Below are positions 5,327 through 8,115 of a stretch of 8,115 bases of DNA, one piece after another. Numbering within the stretch: position 1 is the first letter of the stretch; every line of letters begins with the position of its first letter. Origin of the DNA: Caldisericaceae bacterium (GTDB lineage Bacteria > Calditrichota > Calditrichia > Calditrichales > Calditrichaceae); assembly GCA_021160885.1 (NCBI GenBank), contig JAGHBR010000123.1:1-8115 (forward strand), read 5' to 3'. Below the pieces are notes generated by a model. That model did not search any database. It was not told the origin of the DNA and saw only the letters and a list, made by a program, of their open reading frames with translations. Position numbers and translations under genes: made by a program.

Positions 5327-5764
5327 ATGTTAGTCAAATGGGAACCAATGATGGGTTTAAGCCGCATTAGTGATGTTTTTGATCGCATGCTGGATGATTT
5401 CTTTAGCATGGACACTCGCCTTGCCGAACCAGTGACCGGCCTGGTACCTTTAATGAACATTGAAGAGCTGAAGGATGAATACCGCGTTACTTTGGAAGTT
5501 CCAGGCATGGAAAAGGATGATCTGGACATCCAGATTAAGGATGATGTTTTGACGATCAGTGGCGAGAAGAAAGAGGACATCAAAGAAGAAGGTACCCTGT
5601 TCCGTCGTGAACGCTGGTTCGGAAAATTTACGCGAAGCATAACCCTGCCAACCGATGTTAATGTGGATAAAATTGAAGCCGAATACAAAAACGGCGTGTT
5701 AACACTTCATCTGCCAAAATCCCAAGAGGCCAAAGGCAGGAAAATTCAGGTTAAAACCAAATAA
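5327..5764 (+). CDS. hsp20: Small heat shock protein, Hsp20 / alpha-crystallin family
   Basis: ATP-independent holdase that binds unfolding proteins and keeps them refoldable by the DnaK system; acts as a cytoplasmic oligomer. The 145-residue protein has a short N-terminal arm with FDRMLDDFF, an alpha-crystallin domain from about residue 38 to 132 (P-MNIEELKDEYRVTLEVPGM through the NGVLTLHLPK signature), and a C-terminal tail with IQV in GRKIQVKTK, the I-x-I/V motif used in oligomer assembly. The start at 5327 is set by the extended SD; starting at the GTG three codons earlier would place the start inside the SD. It is monocistronic, with a promoter candidate at 5255-5282 and a terminator at 5788-5819. 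The SD shared with the J-protein gene suggests both are built for high translation once transcribed. Confidence 0.95.
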   Translation: MLVKWEPMMGLSRISDVFDRMLDDFFSMDTRLAEPVTGLVPLMNIEELKDEYRVTLEVPGMEKDDLDIQIKDDVLTISGEKKEDIKEEGTLFRRERWFGKFTRSITLPTDVNVDKIEAEYKNGVLTLHLPKSQEAKGRKIQVKTK

Positions 5765-5787
5765 TTGATTAACCTACCCTATTGACT

Positions 5788-5819
5788 AAGCCCCGAAGTG
5801 GTTAAGCTTCGGGGCTTTT
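5788..5819 (+). terminator. Intrinsic terminator of hsp20, overlapping the mobB stop
   Basis: AAGCCCCGAAG (5788-5798) pairs perfectly over 11 bp with CTTCGGGGCTT (5807-5817), with an 8-nt loop and TTTT at 5816-5819. The TAA of mobB (minus strand, 5804 to 5802) lies in this loop. On the minus strand the stem is followed by AGTCAATAG rather than a T-run, so it is a poor terminator for mobAB. Confidence 0.9.
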
Positions 5820-6314
5820 GCTTTTTGGCAAGTCGAAATAGTTTAACAAAAACTCAACTAAATCGGAATCCAGTTTTTTAAAAACCGGACAGTAAACGTT
5901 AAGATTTTTTTCGCAAATTACCGCAATGACATTGCTAAAATTTTTCATTTGTTTGCTATCAGGATCAATAACCAGCTTGGGCCTTTGCAATTGGCTAAAG
6001 GATTCAATGATTACCAGATCGCAGCCGTCGAAAATGGTCTGCAAAAGCTGGTCGGTTTTTTCAGCTACAATATTGGTGTAAAAAACAGCCAGCCCGTCTA
6101 CACTCCAAAAGACAGTTGGATTGGCGCCCGCTTTTTGCAGACGAAAAGAATCGCTACCTGGCCGGTCAATGGGATGGTGATGGCCACTGTGTTTAAGAGC
6201 GCCAATTTTTAATCCCCTGTTGCGTAATTCGCTGATCCGCCACTCGGCATGAACCGTTTTGCCACTATTTTTTGGGCCTACAATTTGTAAAATTTTCATT
6301 TTTTTAAATTCCAT
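5802..6314 (-). CDS. mobB: Molybdopterin-guanine dinucleotide biosynthesis protein B (P-loop GTPase)
   Basis: GTP-binding accessory protein thought to assist MobA in attaching GMP to molybdopterin. Walker A is GPKNSGKT (13-20). The MobB signature KHSGHHHPIDRPGSDS (41-56) with FRLQKAGA follows, then DLVIIESFSQLQRPKL (99-114), where most homologues have EG instead of ES. At 170 residues it has the usual length. The first ATG overlaps the mobA stop as TAATG, favouring translational coupling. ATG at codon 6 (6299 on the minus strand) begins MKILQIVGPK, closer to typical MobB N-termini, and is a realistic alternative. The C-terminal end runs into the hsp20 terminator from the other side. Confidence 0.9.
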   Translation of the reverse strand: MEFKKMKILQIVGPKNSGKTVHAEWRISELRNRGLKIGALKHSGHHHPIDRPGSDSFRLQKAGANPTVFWSVDGLAVFYTNIVAEKTDQLLQTIFDGCDLVIIESFSQLQRPKLVIDPDSKQMKNFSNVIAVICEKNLNVYCPVFKKLDSDLVEFLLNYFDLPKSKSPEA

Positions 6315-6907
6315 TATAGAAACGCTTGCTTACCTGCGATTTGTTCTAATTTTTCAATGTCGTCTTTAAAATTAATATTAAAGAAATTTAAATCAGATTG
6401 CTGGCCGAAATGAACCTCAACTGCCGACAATTTTTTTAAAGCCAGATTGATTTTAAGCTGATCTTGCTGGATCAATTTTTCAATAAAAGATTGATGAGAA
6501 CGATGCCACAGGCTGACCATCGATTCAATGCCTTTGGAGCTTCTGGCTACCACCGGCCTGGCGTCAATTCGATTTTGCCACAGTTTGAAATAGATGTCTG
6601 GTTGAAGCAAGGGCATGTCCACCGGCAAAACAAACAGCCAGTCGCTTTGTATTTTTGTTAAAGCAGTTAAAATACCGCCCAGCGGTCCTTTATTGGGAAT
6701 TAAATCCGAAAACAGCGGCAGCTTAAGTGTTGTTTCAAATTCAGGATCATTGGCTATCAAAAGCAACTGATCAGTCAGATTTTGAGCCAACTGAATACTG
6801 TATTCGATTAACATTTTGCCGCGAAATTTTGCCATGTATTTGGGACTTCCAAAGCGCCGGCTCTCTCCGCCGGCGATAATGGCTGCACTGGATTCTTTAA
6901 TTTTCAT
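6314..6907 (-). CDS. mobA: Molybdenum cofactor guanylyltransferase
   Basis: Transfers GMP from GTP to Mo-molybdopterin, giving the guanine-dinucleotide form used by DMSO-reductase-family enzymes such as nitrate reductase and formate dehydrogenase. The nucleotidyltransferase signature IAGGESRRFGSPKYMAKF (11-28) fits the family pattern LAGGxSxRMGxxK, with FG for MG and Lys23 as the conserved lysine. GPLGGIL (75-81) and the metal-binding LPVDMPLL (94-101) follow. The 197-residue length is normal. GGGAGG (minus strand, 6916 to 6911) is a strong SD but only 3 nt from the ATG, closer than usual. The gene is first of a pair with mobB, overlapping by one base. No molybdoenzyme gene is in the window. 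A sister function (MocA-type cytidylyltransferase) is less likely next to mobB. Confidence 0.9.
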   Translation of the reverse strand: MKIKESSAAIIAGGESRRFGSPKYMAKFRGKMLIEYSIQLAQNLTDQLLLIANDPEFETTLKLPLFSDLIPNKGPLGGILTALTKIQSDWLFVLPVDMPLLQPDIYFKLWQNRIDARPVVARSSKGIESMVSLWHRSHQSFIEKLIQQDQLKINLALKKLSAVEVHFGQQSDLNFFNINFKDDIEKLEQIAGKQAFL

Positions 6908-6917
6908 AATCCTCCCT

Positions 6918-6958
6918 GATTAAAAACGCAATTTAATCAAGCGAGGGCAAATGGCCAA
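6918..6958 (-). promoter_or_regulatory. Candidate mobAB promoter with an inverted repeat over the -10/start
   Basis: On the minus strand TTGGCC (6958 to 6953) and TAAATT (6935 to 6930) are spaced by 17 bp; each matches 4 of 6 consensus bases. The inverted repeat GATTAAA/TTTAATC (6918-6924 and 6932-6938, 7-nt spacer) covers the -10 and the predicted start. It abuts the mobA SD, so it may be an operator or a leader hairpin. Confidence 0.35.
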
Positions 6959-7087
6959 TTTTTTGTGCATGTTGAAAATTTCCTGCTTAAATTTTTTTTA
7001 ATAGTGGAGCTCTGCAAATGGTGAAAATCTGTCTTTCTGAAGAAGGCGGGAAAAGAATTCAGGCTGTTTCAGTTTTGTAGGGATTTT

Positions 7088-7119
7088 GATCCCGCTAAAG
7101 CGAGATCAGAATAACAGGC
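7088..7119. repeat. Fragment of the dispersed palindromic repeat
   Basis: GATCCCGCT (7088-7096) and AGCGAGATC (7099-7107) form a hairpin with one mismatch, followed by TCAGAATAACAGGC (7106-7119). The latter matches 204-217 (TCAGAATGACAGGC) at 13 of 14 bases, and the hairpin resembles CCCGCT/AGCGGG at 127-140. It appears to be a shortened copy of the element at 56-255. The rest of 6959-7169 shows nothing else recognisable. Confidence 0.5.
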
Positions 7120-7169
7120 AAAGTTGTTTTGCAGAATGTAATTGAAATAAAAATAAAGAGGTCAGGCCA

Positions 7170-7898
7170 ATGTCTGCAAACATTCATGTGGGTTGTTGCG
7201 GCTTTCCGGTTGCCAAACAAAAATATTTTGAAACCTTTAAAACCATTGAACTGCAATTTACATTTTACAGTCTGCCACGGCTGGAAACAGCACAAAAATG
7301 GGCCGATGAGGCGCCGGAAAACTTCATCTGGACGATGAAGGCCTGGCAGGGGATTACCCATCCGGGGCACATGCCGACCTATCGACGTTCTAAAATGAAG
7401 GAGTTTGATCGGCAGAAATTGGGACTTTTTCGTAACAACGAGCAGGTGTTTAAAGCCTGGCAAATGACACGTCAGGTAGCAGACCTCCTCAGGGCAAAGA
7501 TAATTGTTTTTCAATGCCCGCCGCTTTTTAAACCAACAGAAGAAGCTGTTCTGAATTTACGGCATTTTTTTGAAACCATTGATCGCGGTCCATTTCAGTT
7601 AGCGTTGGAACTGCGCGCTAATTGGGTAAAAGCATTGGTCAGAGAATTGTGCGATGAATTGCAACTCATCCATTGTGTCGATCCCTTTAAGGAAGACAGT
7701 GTAACAAAAGATGTTTATTATTTCCGTTTGCACGGAAAGCCGCCTGGCGAAAAAATGTATCGATACACATATAGTCAACAGGATTTAATCCGTTTAAAGG
7801 ACAAAATTGATCAATTATCGGATGCCCGTGAAGTCTATGTGTTTTTTAATAACCAGACCAGCTTTGAAGATGCCTTGCGTTTTAGTGAACTCATTTGA
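7170..7898 (+). CDS. DUF72 family protein
   Basis: Member of the widespread DUF72 family, which folds as a TIM barrel and has no firmly established function. Recognisable stretches are VGCCGFP (7-13, in place of the usual GTSGW), FYSLPRLETAQKWADEAPENFIWTMKAWQGITH (32-64), ELRANW (147-152), YFRLHG (184-189) and YVFFNN (223-228). The 242 residues are a full length. AAGAGGT at 7156-7162, 7 nt from the ATG, supports the start. No signal peptide or membrane segment is visible. The gene stands alone between the repeat fragment and rlmB. It may be transcribed with the methyltransferase, since no clear terminator lies between them. Confidence 0.88.
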   Translation: MSANIHVGCCGFPVAKQKYFETFKTIELQFTFYSLPRLETAQKWADEAPENFIWTMKAWQGITHPGHMPTYRRSKMKEFDRQKLGLFRNNEQVFKAWQMTRQVADLLRAKIIVFQCPPLFKPTEEAVLNLRHFFETIDRGPFQLALELRANWVKALVRELCDELQLIHCVDPFKEDSVTKDVYYFRLHGKPPGEKMYRYTYSQQDLIRLKDKIDQLSDAREVYVFFNNQTSFEDALRFSELI

Positions 7899-8045
7899 AT
7901 AGAAAAGGGTTGATCTCTAATTTAAGAACTCAAAAGAGCGCCTCATTGCTAAAAAGCTTTTCAATTGCCTGCTTAGATTGCAGACCGTTTTGCAATGCAC
8001 AAGCCCTTTAAGTAAATTAAATTTTTAAAAAATCAGGAAATCAAA
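7899..8045 (+). promoter_or_regulatory. DUF72-rlmB gap with a weak promoter candidate
   Basis: TTGCAA (7990-7995) and TAAATT (8013-8018), 17 bp apart, could be a promoter for the methyltransferase gene. ATTGCA/TGCAAT (7977-7982/7991-7996) is a 6-bp hairpin overlapping its -35. AAAAGCTTTT at 7952-7961 is a plain palindrome. No terminator with a T-tract was found after the DUF72 gene. Confidence 0.25.
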
Positions 8046-8115
8046 ATGTTCATTTACGGAAGACAACCGGTTTTGGAAGCCATTCGCTCGCCACATCCGG
8101 TAAAACAGGTGATGC
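8046..8115 (+). CDS. rlmB: RlmB/TrmH (SpoU)-family RNA 2'-O-methyltransferase, N-terminal part only
   Basis: Only 23 codons lie in the window, and the gene continues past its end. The translation begins MFIYGRQPVLEAIRS, the typical start of the substrate-binding domain of RlmB-like enzymes, which use S-adenosylmethionine to methylate a ribose in 23S rRNA (G2251 in E. coli). AGGAAA at 8035-8040 is the SD, with a 5-nt spacing to the ATG. The catalytic SPOUT domain is outside the window, so the exact target and symbol are tentative. Confidence 0.75.
   Translation, partial: MFIYGRQPVLEAIRSPHPVKQVM

Noticed and set aside
5311..5800. A 5'-3' SD-masking pair in hsp20 like that of the J-protein gene
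   Set aside because: The reverse complement of the hsp20 SD region does not occur in its 3' UTR; only ACCT fragments are present.

Overview
The window looks like bacterial chromosome of moderate to low GC, with short gaps, AGGAG-type ribosome binding sites and clear intrinsic terminators. The dissimilatory-type ATP sulfurylase, the zinc-finger-less J protein and a dispersed palindromic repeat of the 'ATTCTGA..GAAGAATCC' type suggest the Calditrichota / Bacteroidota-like (FCB) part of the tree, perhaps a thermophile. That placement is inference from general familiarity and was not tested.

Layout. 1-346: no gene, but a palindrome-rich dispersed repeat followed by the leader of a J-protein gene. 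347-1309: CbpA/DnaJ-type co-chaperone with its own terminator. 1468-3264: a two-gene sulfate-activation operon, sat then cysC (18-nt gap), closed by a strong terminator. 3265-3488: AT-rich leader with three phased 32-bp repeats. 3489-4826: AAA_14/DUF4143-type ATPase, overlapping tail-to-tail by 15 nt with a small conserved-looking gene at 4812-5078 on the minus strand. 5079-5326: divergent regulatory region ahead of a small heat shock protein gene (hsp20, 5327-5764), which ends in a terminator. 5802-6907, minus strand: a mobA-mobB pair for molybdenum cofactor maturation, overlapping by one base. 6908-7169: promoter region of mobA and a second fragment of the dispersed repeat. 7170-7898: DUF72 protein. 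8046 to the window end: start of an rlmB/trmH-family rRNA methyltransferase.

How the genes work together. Sat and CysC convert sulfate to APS and then PAPS. The J protein and Hsp20 are both proteostasis factors; they lie 4 kb apart but share the same unusually long Shine-Dalgarno sequence. MobA and MobB act in the last step of Mo-bis-guanine-dinucleotide cofactor synthesis. The remaining genes have no obvious shared pathway.

The most unusual signal is in the J-protein gene. The 14 bases immediately before its ATG (333-346, including the SD core) are perfectly complementary to 14 bases in its own 3' UTR (1318-1331). Those bases sit in the loop of the large hairpin that also forms the terminator. 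This predicts a 5'-3' mRNA interaction that could mask the ribosome binding site. The second notable structure is the exactly phased 32-bp repeat array ahead of the AAA ATPase gene.
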